The notes under the pieces were generated by a model that was not told the origin of the DNA, searched no databases, and saw only the letters and a list, made by a program, of their open reading frames with translations. Positions 52,660 to 61,503 of a stretch of DNA of 64,000 nt are shown in pieces (within the stretch, counting starts at the first letter, position 1; every line of letters begins with the position of its first letter). The translations under genes and the position numbers were made by a program. Source of the stretch: Actinomadura physcomitrii (GTDB taxonomy: Bacteria > Actinomycetota > Actinomycetes > Streptosporangiales > Streptosporangiaceae). Location: the NCBI RefSeq assembly GCF_008923205.2, contig NZ_WBMS02000013.1, forward strand, positions 165,589 through 229,588. The letters are read 5' to 3'.

Positions 52660-53414
52660 TGCGGCGCGGACCCGAGCTGCGTCCGAAGAAGATGGCGGAT
52701 CTGGTCGCCGATCGGATCCGCAAGCAGATCGTGCGCGGCGAACTGCGGGACGGCGACTGGCTGCCGACCGAGCCGGAGCTGATCGAGCGGTTCGGGGTGT
52801 CACGGCCGACGCTGCGCGAGGCGTTCCGGCTGCTGGAGGCGGACTCGCTGGTGCGGGTCCGGCGCGGGCCGCCCGGCGGGGCGCGGGTCAGCGTACCCGG
52901 ACCCGAGGCGGCGGCGCCGATCTTCAGTCTGCTTCTAGCGTTGCAGGAGACGACGGTCGAGGACGTCTACGCGGCGCGGATGGTGATCGAGCCGCCCGCG
53001 GCCCGGCTGCTGGCCGAGGAGGGGTCCGATGCCGGCCACGACGCTCTGGCCGCGGAGCTGGAGAAGGTCGAGGCCGCGGTCGGCGGGCCGTTCGGGGCCG
53101 CCACCGTCCGGTTCCATAAGCGGATCGTGGAGCTGTCGGGCAACCGCACGCTGTCGACCATGGTGACGCTGCTCGGCGAGATCATGTCGCGGCAGATCGC
53201 CGCCGCCTATGACGAGACGCCGCGTCAGGGCGCGGCGCTACAGGAGGGCAACCGGCTGGCGCTGCGCTCCTATAAGCGCCTCGTCGAACTGGTCCGGCGC
53301 CGGGACGGCGCCGGAGCCGAGCGGCACTGGGCGGCGCACATGCGCCGGGCGCAGGAGCACCTGTTCGAGGACCCGGGGGCCGGTCGCCGGCAGATCATCG
53401 ACATACTAGACTAA
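52659..53414 (+). CDS. GntR/FadR-family (FCD) regulator
   Basis: The protein has 251 residues from the ATG at 52659 overlapping the crotonase stop. The N-terminal winged helix has ADLVADRIRKQIVRGELRDG, then GVSRPTLREAFRLLEADSLV and VRRGPPGGARV. The C-terminal FCD domain has the metal/ligand-binding His residues (ATVRFHKRIVELSGN; ERHWAAHM). FadR-type regulators sense acyl-CoA or organic acids. It probably controls the crotonase and the SDR that follows, whose promoter holds a palindrome overlapping this gene's end. Confidence 0.87.
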   Translation: MRRGPELRPKKMADLVADRIRKQIVRGELRDGDWLPTEPELIERFGVSRPTLREAFRLLEADSLVRVRRGPPGGARVSVPGPEAAAPIFSLLLALQETTVEDVYAARMVIEPPAARLLAEEGSDAGHDALAAELEKVEAAVGGPFGAATVRFHKRIVELSGNRTLSTMVTLLGEIMSRQIAAAYDETPRQGAALQEGNRLALRSYKRLVELVRRRDGAGAERHWAAHMRRAQEHLFEDPGAGRRQIIDILD

Positions 53415-53431
53415 CCTAGTTAACTCAGTAA
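53409..53431. promoter_or_regulatory. Regulon palindrome, site (d), upstream of SDR
   Basis: CCTAGTTAACTCAG (53415-53428) starts at the GntR stop codon and lies 63 bases before the SDR start. Its reverse, CTGAGTTAACTAGG, differs from site (c) at one base of 14. The match extends outward to ACTGAGTTAACTAGGTTA. Confidence 0.65.
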
Positions 53432-53491
53432 TAGGTTCCAGGGAATCGTGCACCTCGCTCGCGTGCACGCCCCCGGCGGACGGAGGAGAAC

Positions 53492-54250
53492 ATGGAGATC
53501 AGCGGCAAGAAGGCCATCGTGGTCGGCGGAGCGTCCGGCATGGGGCGGGCCTCGGCCGAGCTCCTCTCGCGACGCGGCGCGAAGGTCGCGATCCTGGACC
53601 GTCCCGGATCGGAGGGCGAGAAGGTCGCCGCGCAGCTCGGCGCGCCGTTCCACCCCGTCAACATCACCGACTTCGAAGCCGCCGAGACGGCGATCGCCGC
53701 CGCGGTCGACGGCCTGGGCGGTGTGCACGTGAGCGTCACCACGGCGGGCGGCGGGATCGCGAAGCGGACGCTGGGCAAGGAGGGGCCGCACGACCTGGAG
53801 AGCTTCCGGGGCGTCATCGACCTGAACCTGATCGCCACCTTCAACATCTCCCGGCTCATGGCCGCGCACATGAGCGGCAACGAGCCGGAGGACGACGAGC
53901 GCGGCGTGATCGTCAACACGGCGTCCATCGCCGCGTTCGAGGGGCAGATCGGCCAGGTCGCCTACACCGCCGCGAAGGCCGGGATCGCCGGGATGTGCCT
54001 GACCATGGCCCGTGACCTGGGCTCGCTCGGCATCCGCGTCCTCGCGATCGCGCCGAGCCTCTTCGCGACCGGCGCGACCGCCAAGATCCCCGACGACTTC
54101 GCCAAGACGCTGACGAAGGACGCCGCGTTCCCCAAGCGGATGGGCCGCCCGGGGGAGTACGCCAAGCTCGTGCTCTCGATCGTCGACAACCAGATGCTGA
54201 ACGGGCAGTGCCTCCGGCTGGACGCCGGCCAGCGCTTCGCTCCGCGCTGA
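53492..54250 (+). CDS. Short-chain dehydrogenase (3-hydroxyacyl-CoA dehydrogenase type 2-like)
   Basis: The protein has 252 residues from the ATG at 53492 with GGAGGA upstream. The cofactor motif is AIVVGGASGMGRASAE and the active site is GQVAYTAAKAGIAG. The ending (NQMLNGQCLRLDAGQRFAPR) resembles the HSD10/type 2 hydroxyacyl-CoA dehydrogenases, which oxidise 3-hydroxyacyl-CoA or steroid hydroxyls. It stands alone between two GntR regulators and probably performs a beta-oxidation step in the pathway around it. Confidence 0.88.
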   Translation: MEISGKKAIVVGGASGMGRASAELLSRRGAKVAILDRPGSEGEKVAAQLGAPFHPVNITDFEAAETAIAAAVDGLGGVHVSVTTAGGGIAKRTLGKEGPHDLESFRGVIDLNLIATFNISRLMAAHMSGNEPEDDERGVIVNTASIAAFEGQIGQVAYTAAKAGIAGMCLTMARDLGSLGIRVLAIAPSLFATGATAKIPDDFAKTLTKDAAFPKRMGRPGEYAKLVLSIVDNQMLNGQCLRLDAGQRFAPR

Positions 54251-54339
54251 CGCCGGGCGGCCGACCGGCGCTCCGCGCCGTCCTCCTGATCGACTAAACT
54301 GAGGATACTCAAACCGATCTGCGAGGAGCACCGAGGTCC

Positions 54340-55821
54340 ATGCCGACGCCTGCTGCGGGCCTTTCGCCGGTGGGCGAAGCCGGGACCGCGTCCGATCGGG
54401 AACGGGGATCCGGGGCGCGCGGCGGGACGCTCGGCGCGCAGGTCGCCCGCCGGATCGAGGACGAGATCATCGCCGCGGGCTGGCCGGTCGGCCGCAATCT
54501 CGGCTCCGAGCAGGACCTGCAGGACCGGTACGGCGTGAGCCGGGCCGTCCTGCGCGAGGCCCTGCGCCTGGTCGAGCACCACCAGGTGGCGCGGATGCGC
54601 CGCGGCCCCGGCGGCGGCCTGTTCGTGACGGCGCCCGACGCGGCTCCCGCCACCCGGGCGATGGTCATCTACCTCGACTACGTCGGCACCAGTGTCGACG
54701 ACCTGATAGGGGCGCGGCTGCTGCTGGAGCCGCGCGCCGCGGAGCTGGCGGCCGAACGCCTCACCGAGGACGGCGTCCGGCGGCTGCGCGGCCTCCTGGA
54801 GGAGGAGTCGCGCCGGCGCGAGGAGCCGGGCATCTGGTCCCAGGACGTGCTGCACCTGGCCCTCGGCGAGTTGTCGGGCAATGCGGCGCTCTGCTCGTTC
54901 ATCGAGATCCTGACCCGGCTGACGACCCGCTACGCGCACACCGCGACGCACACCCCGAAGGCCGAGGCGGTGCGCAGCAAGGAGTCCGCCGGGCGCCACC
55001 ACACGGCGATCGTCGAGGCCGTCATCGCCGGTGACACCGGACGGGCCCGGGCGCTGGTCGTCGAGCACCTCACCGCGACGGCCGACTGGCTGAGGACGCA
55101 CCGGAGCGGCGAGCCGGACGGCCCGATCGCGCCGCAGCTGATCGAGGCACCGGACGGCAAGCTCGGCGAGGTCGTGGCCTCCCGGATCCATCATCAGATC
55201 GCCGCCGACGGCTGGCCGATCGGGGAGGCGCTCGGCTCGGAGGCGGAGCTGCTCGCCCGTTACGGCGTCAGCCGCGCGGTGCTCCGCGAAGCCGTTCGCC
55301 TGCTCGAGTACCACGGCGTCGCGCGGATGCGCCGGGGGCCCGGCGGCGGGCTGCTGGTCACCGCGCCGGACCCGCGCGCCAGCATCGAGACGATGGCGCT
55401 GTATCTCGACTACCAGCGCGCCGGGGTGGCGAACCTCCTGTCGGTCCGCGAGGCGATCGAACTCGGGACGCTCAGCCCGGTCATCGCCCGCCGGGACGAG
55501 CCGGGCGTCTCCGCCCGTCTGCGGGACGCCGTGCGGGTGCTCTGGCCGAGCGACGGCCGCGGTGCGCCGCAGGACCCCTTCCATCGGGAACTGGCGCTGC
55601 TGGCGGGCAACCCCGTCCTGGTGCTGTTCCTGCGCGTCCTCACCGAGTTGTGGACGCGGCACACGAGCGCCCAGACGCCGTCCTTGCCGGGCGCCGAGGC
55701 GGCGGAGGACGTCGAGCAAGTCCACCGGGGAATCCTGGAGGCGATCCTCGCGGGCGACGAGAGCCTCGCCCGGCACCGGATGCGCCGCCACCTCGCCATC
55801 CTCAACGAATGGTGGCACTGA
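54340..55821 (+). CDS. Tandem GntR/FadR regulator (two HTH-FCD units in one protein)
   Basis: The protein has 493 residues, double the family length. Unit 1 (about 30-255) has a winged helix (LGAQVARRIEDEIIAAGWPV, GVSRAVLREALRLVEHHQVA, RMRRGPGGGLFVTAPD) and an FCD domain. Unit 2 (about 265-493) repeats it: LGEVVASRIHHQIAADGWPI, GVSRAVLREAVRLLEYHGVA, RMRRGPGGGLLVTAPD and a second FCD domain. One chain would thus carry both halves of a GntR dimer. The ATG has GAGGAG upstream. It sits between the SDR and a TetR gene, and probably regulates the region. Confidence 0.88.
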   Translation: MPTPAAGLSPVGEAGTASDRERGSGARGGTLGAQVARRIEDEIIAAGWPVGRNLGSEQDLQDRYGVSRAVLREALRLVEHHQVARMRRGPGGGLFVTAPDAAPATRAMVIYLDYVGTSVDDLIGARLLLEPRAAELAAERLTEDGVRRLRGLLEEESRRREEPGIWSQDVLHLALGELSGNAALCSFIEILTRLTTRYAHTATHTPKAEAVRSKESAGRHHTAIVEAVIAGDTGRARALVVEHLTATADWLRTHRSGEPDGPIAPQLIEAPDGKLGEVVASRIHHQIAADGWPIGEALGSEAELLARYGVSRAVLREAVRLLEYHGVARMRRGPGGGLLVTAPDPRASIETMALYLDYQRAGVANLLSVREAIELGTLSPVIARRDEPGVSARLRDAVRVLWPSDGRGAPQDPFHRELALLAGNPVLVLFLRVLTELWTRHTSAQTPSLPGAEAAEDVEQVHRGILEAILAGDESLARHRMRRHLAILNEWWH

Positions 55822-55942
55822 GCTCGCCCGCGCTCGTCCGGTCCGCGCCGTCCTTCCGGCGCGTTCCGGCCTGGATAGGCTGGTGGTCCCGGACCCCGGC
55901 CGTCACCGAGAGCCGTCCGGGCGCGGAACGCAGGAGGGGACG

Positions 55943-56548
55943 GTGCCGGTGCCGAGTCAGGCCGCGGAGAGGGTGCGCATCTTCGACGCCGCGTACCGCT
56001 GCCTGGCGGAGGCGGAAGGCGCGCCGGTGTCCATCACCGAGATCCTCACCGCCGCGGGGCTGTCGACGCGCGCCTTCTACCGGCATTTCGAATCCAAGGA
56101 CGCCCTGTTCCTGGCGATGTTCCGCCGTGACGGCATCCGGGTGATGACGGAGCTGCGCTCGCTCGCCTCCGCCGCCGGCGGCCCGGCCGAAGCCCTCGGA
56201 GCCCTGATCGAAGGGATGCTGGGCATCACCGCCGACGACCGGCGCCGCAAGCGCGTGCTGGCGCTCAGTTCGGGTGAGGCCACCCGGGCGCGCGGCTACG
56301 CCGAGGAGCGCGCCCGGGCCCTCGCCGAGCAGCAGGAGCTCATCGTCGAGATCCTGCGGGCCGGGCAGGCGGACGGTTCGTTCCCCTGGACCGACCCGGA
56401 GCCCGACGCGCGCTCCATCCGCGCCGTCCTGGGACAGGCCTTCGAGGACCAGATGACCGGGGCGGCGCGGGACGGCGCGTCCACGGTGGCGGCGCAGATC
56501 ACCGGTTTCGCGCTGCGCGCGCTCGGCGCCGGCCGTCCCGCGAGCTGA
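55943..56548 (+). CDS. TetR-family regulator
   Basis: The protein has 201 residues from a GTG at 55943 with GGAGGGG upstream; the longer frame overlaps the GntR gene. The HTH is RIFDAAYRCLAEAEGAPVSI, TEILTAAGLSTRAFYRHFESKDALF. The C-terminal domain is helical and Ala/Arg-rich. It lies 150 bases upstream of the double CoA-transferase gene on the same strand and may control it. Confidence 0.84.
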   Translation: MPVPSQAAERVRIFDAAYRCLAEAEGAPVSITEILTAAGLSTRAFYRHFESKDALFLAMFRRDGIRVMTELRSLASAAGGPAEALGALIEGMLGITADDRRRKRVLALSSGEATRARGYAEERARALAEQQELIVEILRAGQADGSFPWTDPEPDARSIRAVLGQAFEDQMTGAARDGASTVAAQITGFALRALGAGRPAS

Positions 56549-56659
56549 CCCCCGCCCCGTGCGGAGCGGGCGCCTCTCGCCCTCTCGGTCTATTCAGTGC
56601 AATCTTTTGTTTCCGACGTGTTGCCCGGCTCACAGTCCCCTACGTATCGTACCGAGTTA

Positions 56660-56675
56660 AAGAATATAGATTCTT
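56660..56675. promoter_or_regulatory. Shared element, site 2 (CoA-transferase)
   Basis: AAGAATATAGATTCTT has perfect 6-base arms AAGAAT/ATTCTT around ATAG. Its last 14 bases are identical to site 1 at 51856-51869. It ends 23 bases before the CoA-transferase start. An operator or a promoter core (TATAGA) are both possible. Confidence 0.6.
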
Positions 56676-56698
56676 GAGCTCTTCACGGAGGTGGCACG

Positions 56699-59170
56699 GT
56701 GGGCGAAGGTCCTGCGGCGAACACGGTGGCCGGGCGCGAGCGGCCGGAGGACGGCCCGCTCGCCGGGATCACGGTCATCGACCTGTCGACCACGATCCCC
56801 GGCGCGCAGGCGACGCAGTTCCTCGCCGACGCGGGCGCGGACGTCGTCCAGGTCGAGCCGCCGGGCGGCAGCCCGCTGCGCGACCGGACCGCCTGGCCGG
56901 CCCTGGCCCGCGGGAAGCGCAGCGTCCGTCTGGACCTGCGCGACGACGCCGACCGGGCGGTGCTGGACGGCCTGATCGCCACCGCGGACGTGCTCGTCAC
57001 GACCTTCCGGCCGCGGGCGGCCGCCCGGCTGCGGCTCGCCCCCGCCGACCTCGCCGCCCTCAATCCGCGGCTGGTCAGCGCGGCCATCACCGGGTTCGGC
57101 GCGTCCGGCCCCTGGGCCCACCTCAAGGGCTACGAGGGGATGGTGATGGCCAAGCTCGGCATGTTCCAGACGAAGAGCCGGATGGTCACACGGCCCGGAC
57201 CGGCGTTCGTGTCCGTTCCCTACGCGGGGTGGGGCGCGTCGCAGACGGCCGTCCACGGCATTCTCACCGCGCTCTTCGAGCGCGCGTCGAGCGGGCTCGG
57301 CCAGCATGTCGAGGCGGACATGGTCCGCGGCGTCACCGCCCTCGACACCTGGACGTGGTTCACCGAGATGGTGGGGCTGCGCTGGCCCGACGCCTACCAG
57401 AACGTCGAGGCGTTCACCGAGGACGGCGAGCCGCAGGCGCCGCTGGTCTACCCGCTGCTGATCGCGCCGACCAAGGATGGCCACTGGCTGCAGTTCGCGC
57501 AGACGGCCCCGAGGCTGTTCGCCGCGATGCTCAAGGAGTTCGGCCTGACCGAGATGCTGGCGGACCCGAAGTGGAAGGGGCTTCCGGTCCTGGAGACCCA
57601 GGAGCTGCGCACCGGGCTCTGGGAGATCATGATCGGGAAGGTGCGGGAGCGGACGCTCGCCGAGTGGCAGCGGGTCTTCGACACCAATCCCGACCTCATG
57701 GCCGAGGTGTTCCGGGCGGGTCCGGACGTCCTGAACCACCCGCAGCTGCACCACGACCACCGGGTCGCCGAGGCCGACGACCCGGAGTTCGGCCGGGTCG
57801 TCCAGCCGTCCACCCTGGTGCACGAGAACGAGATGCCGCTCAGGGCTCCCCGTTCCGCGCCCCGCCTGGACGAGCACGGCGACGAACTGCGGCGGGCCGC
57901 GGCCTCCCCCGCTCCGGCGGCGGCTCCCCCGGCCGCGCCCGCGGCGCTCCCCCTGGCGGGCGTCACGATCCTGGAGCTCGGCACGATGTTCGCCGGGCCG
58001 TACGGTGCGACGGTCCTCACCGACTTCGGCGCCCGCGTGATCAAGATCGAGGCCAAGGAGGGCGACGGCATCCGCAACATCGGGCCGTTCCCCGAGTCGG
58101 GCGGCGCGAAGGTGCTCCAGGGCAAGGAGAGCGTCGCGGTGGACCTCACGACCGAGGAGGGGCTGCGCATCGTCCGCGAACTCGCCGCCGAGGCCGACGT
58201 GGTCCTGCAGAGCTTCCGGGCGGGCGCCGCCCAGCGTGCGGGGGTGGACGCCGACACGCTGCGCGAGATCAACCCGGACCTGATCTACGTCAGCGCGCCC
58301 GGTTACGGAACCGGAGGCCCGTCCGGCGGACGGCCCGCATACGCGCCCTCCATCGGCGCTGCCTTCGGCCTGGCGCTCACGGACGCGCCGGACGCCGCGC
58401 ACGGGACCGAGTCACTGAAGGAGATCAAGGCCGGGGCCATGCGGCTGGCGAGCGCGACGGCGGTGCCGACCATGCAGGCCGACGGGATCGCCGCGCTCGG
58501 CGTCGCGTCCACGATCCTGCTCGGCGTGCTGGCGCGGCGGCTCGGCCGGCCGATGGGCCCCCTGACCGCCACGATGGTCGGCAGCGCGACGCACGCGATC
58601 CTGGAGCAGGTCGTCGACTACCCGGGCCGCCGCCCGGCGCCGGTGCCGGATCCGGATGGGCACGGGTTCAGTGCGCTGTACCGGATGTACAAGGCCTCCG
58701 ATGGGTGGGTGTTCCTCGCCGCCCCCGAGCCTCGGGAATGGGAGCCCCTGGCCGCGGCACTCGCCGGGGAGGCCGACCTCGGAGGCGAAGGTTTCGCGAC
58801 GCCGGAGGCCCGGCGCGCGAACGACGGGGCGCTGGCGGAGAAGCTGGCCGGGGTTTTCGCGCGGCGGCCCGCCGCCGAGTGGGAGGACCTGCTCACCAAG
58901 GCCGACGTGGGATGCGTGCGGGTGACCGAGCGGCTGCCGGAACTGGTCCTGCAGACCGACGAGGCGCTCGCGGCGGAGTACTGCGTCACGGCGACGAACG
59001 CGATCTTCGATGAGCATCTGCGAATGGGGCCGCTCGTACGGTTCTCGCGCTCCGCGACCAAGGCGGAGGGCGGATGCTCGGTCGGCGAGCACACCGATGC
59101 CGTGCTGAGCGAGCTCGGTTACGACGCGACCGCCATCGCCGCGCTGCGCGAGCGCGGTGTCATCGGCTGA
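56699..59170 (+). CDS. Double-domain type III CoA-transferase (CaiB/BaiF)
   Basis: The protein has 823 residues from a GTG at 56699 preceded by GGAGG. It is two CaiB/BaiF domains in one chain: domain 1 (about 20-405: LAGITVIDLSTTIPGAQATQ, GAGADVVQVE-type segment, GASGPWAHLKGYEGMVMAKL) and domain 2 (about 418-823: LAGVTILELGTMFAGPYGAT, ARVIKIEAKEGDG, GYGTGGPSGG, DGWVFLAAPEPREW). An Ala/Pro linker joins them. Double-length members are known in mycobacteria (Rv1866). The usual D-x-x-M nucleophile position reads E-A-D-M in domain 1 and T-A-T-M in domain 2. Substrate unknown; probably CoA transfer to a bulky acid. Confidence 0.87.
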   Translation: MGEGPAANTVAGRERPEDGPLAGITVIDLSTTIPGAQATQFLADAGADVVQVEPPGGSPLRDRTAWPALARGKRSVRLDLRDDADRAVLDGLIATADVLVTTFRPRAAARLRLAPADLAALNPRLVSAAITGFGASGPWAHLKGYEGMVMAKLGMFQTKSRMVTRPGPAFVSVPYAGWGASQTAVHGILTALFERASSGLGQHVEADMVRGVTALDTWTWFTEMVGLRWPDAYQNVEAFTEDGEPQAPLVYPLLIAPTKDGHWLQFAQTAPRLFAAMLKEFGLTEMLADPKWKGLPVLETQELRTGLWEIMIGKVRERTLAEWQRVFDTNPDLMAEVFRAGPDVLNHPQLHHDHRVAEADDPEFGRVVQPSTLVHENEMPLRAPRSAPRLDEHGDELRRAAASPAPAAAPPAAPAALPLAGVTILELGTMFAGPYGATVLTDFGARVIKIEAKEGDGIRNIGPFPESGGAKVLQGKESVAVDLTTEEGLRIVRELAAEADVVLQSFRAGAAQRAGVDADTLREINPDLIYVSAPGYGTGGPSGGRPAYAPSIGAAFGLALTDAPDAAHGTESLKEIKAGAMRLASATAVPTMQADGIAALGVASTILLGVLARRLGRPMGPLTATMVGSATHAILEQVVDYPGRRPAPVPDPDGHGFSALYRMYKASDGWVFLAAPEPREWEPLAAALAGEADLGGEGFATPEARRANDGALAEKLAGVFARRPAAEWEDLLTKADVGCVRVTERLPELVLQTDEALAAEYCVTATNAIFDEHLRMGPLVRFSRSATKAEGGCSVGEHTDAVLSELGYDATAIAALRERGVIG

Positions 59171-59187
59171 CATCGTTCGATCGCCGA

Positions 59188-59234
59188 TTGACAAAGCGGA
59201 TACGGATGGGCTAGTACTGAAAAAGTCGTTTTCA
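59188..59234 (+). promoter_or_regulatory. Candidate promoter and operator for the DUF2889-amidohydrolase unit
   Basis: A consensus -35 box TTGACA (59188-59193) is followed 18 bases later by a weak -10, TAGTAC. An inverted repeat TGAAAA-AGTCG-TTTTCA (59218-59234) follows at once, where a repressor would block transcription. The next start codon is at 59290. Confidence 0.5.
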
Positions 59235-59289
59235 CTCAGATGTGGACACAACCGGCCACCTCCCGACGGCCGGGCCTCTTGGAGCAGCG

Positions 59290-60357
59290 ATGACCCTCAT
59301 CCCGCCGGCGCGCACTCTGCATCCGCGTCACGGGCTGCACGAGCCCACCTGCGGTACGCCCGCGCGGCGTTCCGGCTCGGTGCGCCGCACCAGCACCGTC
59401 GACATGGTCCGGCCGGACGGCCTGCAGGGCCCGCTGGTCCTGGTGGGCAGGGGACGCGACCTGCTGACGCGCGCGGCGGGCGGGTCCCGCACCCTGTCCC
59501 AGGCGAGCATGCGCGCCGTCGTGGACTTCGTCGGCGGACGCTTCGTGCGCGAGTTGAGCACCGATCCCGTCCGCCCGCTGGACGCACTGATCGGCGCCCG
59601 CGCGAGCTCGGGGTTCCGGGGCCGGCTGGACGAGGCCGATCCGCGCCTCGCCGCCGACCACGACCTGCTCTACCTGCTGCTGGACGAGGTCCCGGTCACC
59701 ACGCTGATCTCGGGGCAGGCGGTCAGCGCCGGGACCTCCGAGCAGGCGATGAAGGCGGAGATGGCGCGGCAGAGCACGATGCCGGGAAGGCCGGGACGCC
59801 CGGGCTTCGTCGCCGACCTCTGCGCCGGATTCGCCACCGGCGGGACGATCATGAACGGGATCGAGGCGACCGGGCTGCCGCCGACCGTCACCGGTCCGGC
59901 GGCGCCCCCGCTCGACACCGGGGACGACCCGGACGCCTGGCACGCCACGGACCCCCTGCCGCCCGAGGCGATGCGCCGCGCCCGCCGGATCGACGTCGTC
60001 CCCGGCGAACACGCCACCGTGGACGCGTTCTTCCGCGACTCCTACGTCCTGCTGGACGGGCTCGAGACCGTCATCCACGAGTACACCCTGACGGCCGACA
60101 TCGAGGGCGGGACCGTCACACGGTGCGAAGCCCGCGCCCGCGTCCTGCCGTGGATGGAGTGCCCGGCCGCCGTGGCGAGCGCCTCCCGGCTGGCCGGCGT
60201 CCCGCTCGCCGGACTGCGCGGGCACGTCCGCGACCGCTTCACCGGCACCAGCACCTGCACGCACCTCAACGACATGCTGCGCGCCCTGGAGGACGTACCT
60301 GCCCTCCTGGACCGCGCAGCGACCTGGAACGACGACAACGAACGGAGGACCCGATGA
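59290..60357 (+). CDS. DUF2889 domain protein
   Basis: The protein has about 355 residues from the ATG at 59290 (GGAGCAGCG upstream); an in-frame start at 59242 is possible. Family features: RRTSTVDMVRPDGLQGPLVL, GARASSGFRGRLDEADPRLA, LLYLLLDEVPVTTLISG and the C-terminal HVRDRFTGTSTCTHLNDML. DUF2889 proteins occur beside CoA-transferases and amidohydrolases in actinobacterial catabolic clusters; their chemistry is unknown. It overlaps the amidohydrolase start (ATGA), so the two are made together. Confidence 0.8.
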   Translation: MTLIPPARTLHPRHGLHEPTCGTPARRSGSVRRTSTVDMVRPDGLQGPLVLVGRGRDLLTRAAGGSRTLSQASMRAVVDFVGGRFVRELSTDPVRPLDALIGARASSGFRGRLDEADPRLAADHDLLYLLLDEVPVTTLISGQAVSAGTSEQAMKAEMARQSTMPGRPGRPGFVADLCAGFATGGTIMNGIEATGLPPTVTGPAAPPLDTGDDPDAWHATDPLPPEAMRRARRIDVVPGEHATVDAFFRDSYVLLDGLETVIHEYTLTADIEGGTVTRCEARARVLPWMECPAAVASASRLAGVPLAGLRGHVRDRFTGTSTCTHLNDMLRALEDVPALLDRAATWNDDNERRTR

Positions 60358-61499
60358 GCGACGCGCAGAAGATCTGGGCGAACTCGGGCGACTCGCATTT
60401 CCTCGAGCCCGACGACCTGTGGCGGGAGTCCCTGCCCCCGAGGCTCGCCGAGCTGGTGCCGCGCACGGAGAAGGACCCCGACGGGCAGTGGGAGACCGTC
60501 CACATCGACGGGATGTCGTTCCGCCGCAAGCTGCCGACCGGAAAGGCCCTCGAGTTCCTCGAGGCGACGCATCGCGCGCCGGGGGCGGCCGACGTCACCA
60601 AGCGCCTGCCGGACCTCGACCAGGAGGGCATCTGGTCTGAGCTGGTGTTCCCCTCGCTCGGCATGTGGAGCAGCTCCTTCCGGACGCCGGAGGTGCTGCG
60701 CGAGGCGCTGCGGGTGTCCAACGACTGGTCCTACGACACGATCGACAGGTACTCGCCGCGGCTGATCAGCACTGCCCAGGTGTCCACGCTCGACATCGAC
60801 GACGCGATTACCGAGCTGAAGCGGTGCGCGGAGATGGGCTTCCGGGCGGTCTTCATGCCGGTGAGCCCGCACCCGTTGCAGAAGGACTACAACCAGGACG
60901 TCTGGGAGCCCTTCTGGGCCACCGCCGAGGAAGCCAGGATCGTGCTGGCGTTCCACATCGGGACCGACCCCATCGACCTGTCCAGCGGCGGCATGGCCGG
61001 CCAGGTGTACCGGGGGCCGGGCGGCGCCGTCCTCAACTACACCGAGACGACGTTCGGCGGGCAGCGCGCCGTGGTGAAGATGGTCGCCTCCGGCGCCCTG
61101 GACCGGCACCCGAACCTGAAGGTGCTGATCTCCGAGGGCGGCGCGACCTGGGTGCCGTTCATCGCCGACCGGATCGAGGAGGGCTACCGCCAGCACGCGA
61201 TGGCGGTGCGCCCCAAGCTGAAGCGCTCACCGCGGGAGATCATCTACTCGCAGGTGTACGCCTCCTTCCAGCACGACGCCACGGCGGTCGCCGCCGCCCA
61301 GTCGATGGGCTACAACAACGTCATGTGGGGCAGCGACTACCCACACATGGAGGGCACCTACGGCCACACGCAGGAGACCCTCCACGGCCTCTTCGACAAC
61401 GTGTCCCCGGCGCTGAAGCACCGGATCACCGTCGGCGCCTTCACCGAGCTGTTCCCGGGCGTTCCGCCGCTGCCGACGGCCGACGCGGTGGCGGTGTAG
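60354..61499 (+). CDS. Amidohydrolase 2 family protein
   Basis: The protein has 381 residues from the ATG at 60354. Amidohydrolase-2 features: DSHFLEPDDLW at the N-terminus, LAFHIGTDPID with the barrel His, and WGSDYPHMEGTYGHT with the metal Asp near the end. Family members decarboxylate or hydrolyse aromatic and hydroxylated acids without a dinuclear centre. The usual N-terminal HxH is reduced to a single His here. It is coupled to the DUF2889 gene and probably works on the same compound. Confidence 0.87.
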   Translation: MSDAQKIWANSGDSHFLEPDDLWRESLPPRLAELVPRTEKDPDGQWETVHIDGMSFRRKLPTGKALEFLEATHRAPGAADVTKRLPDLDQEGIWSELVFPSLGMWSSSFRTPEVLREALRVSNDWSYDTIDRYSPRLISTAQVSTLDIDDAITELKRCAEMGFRAVFMPVSPHPLQKDYNQDVWEPFWATAEEARIVLAFHIGTDPIDLSSGGMAGQVYRGPGGAVLNYTETTFGGQRAVVKMVASGALDRHPNLKVLISEGGATWVPFIADRIEEGYRQHAMAVRPKLKRSPREIIYSQVYASFQHDATAVAAAQSMGYNNVMWGSDYPHMEGTYGHTQETLHGLFDNVSPALKHRITVGAFTELFPGVPPLPTADAVAV

Positions 61500-61503
61500 T
61501 CCG

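Noticed and set aside
53962..55818. 618-codon minus-strand open frame
   Set aside because: It lies antisense to the double GntR gene, is Arg/Asp/Gly-rich without any family motif and has no ribosome site; it results from high third-position GC.
56657..58402. 581-codon minus-strand open frame
   Set aside because: It is the antisense shadow of the double CoA-transferase, whose motifs on the plus strand are clear.
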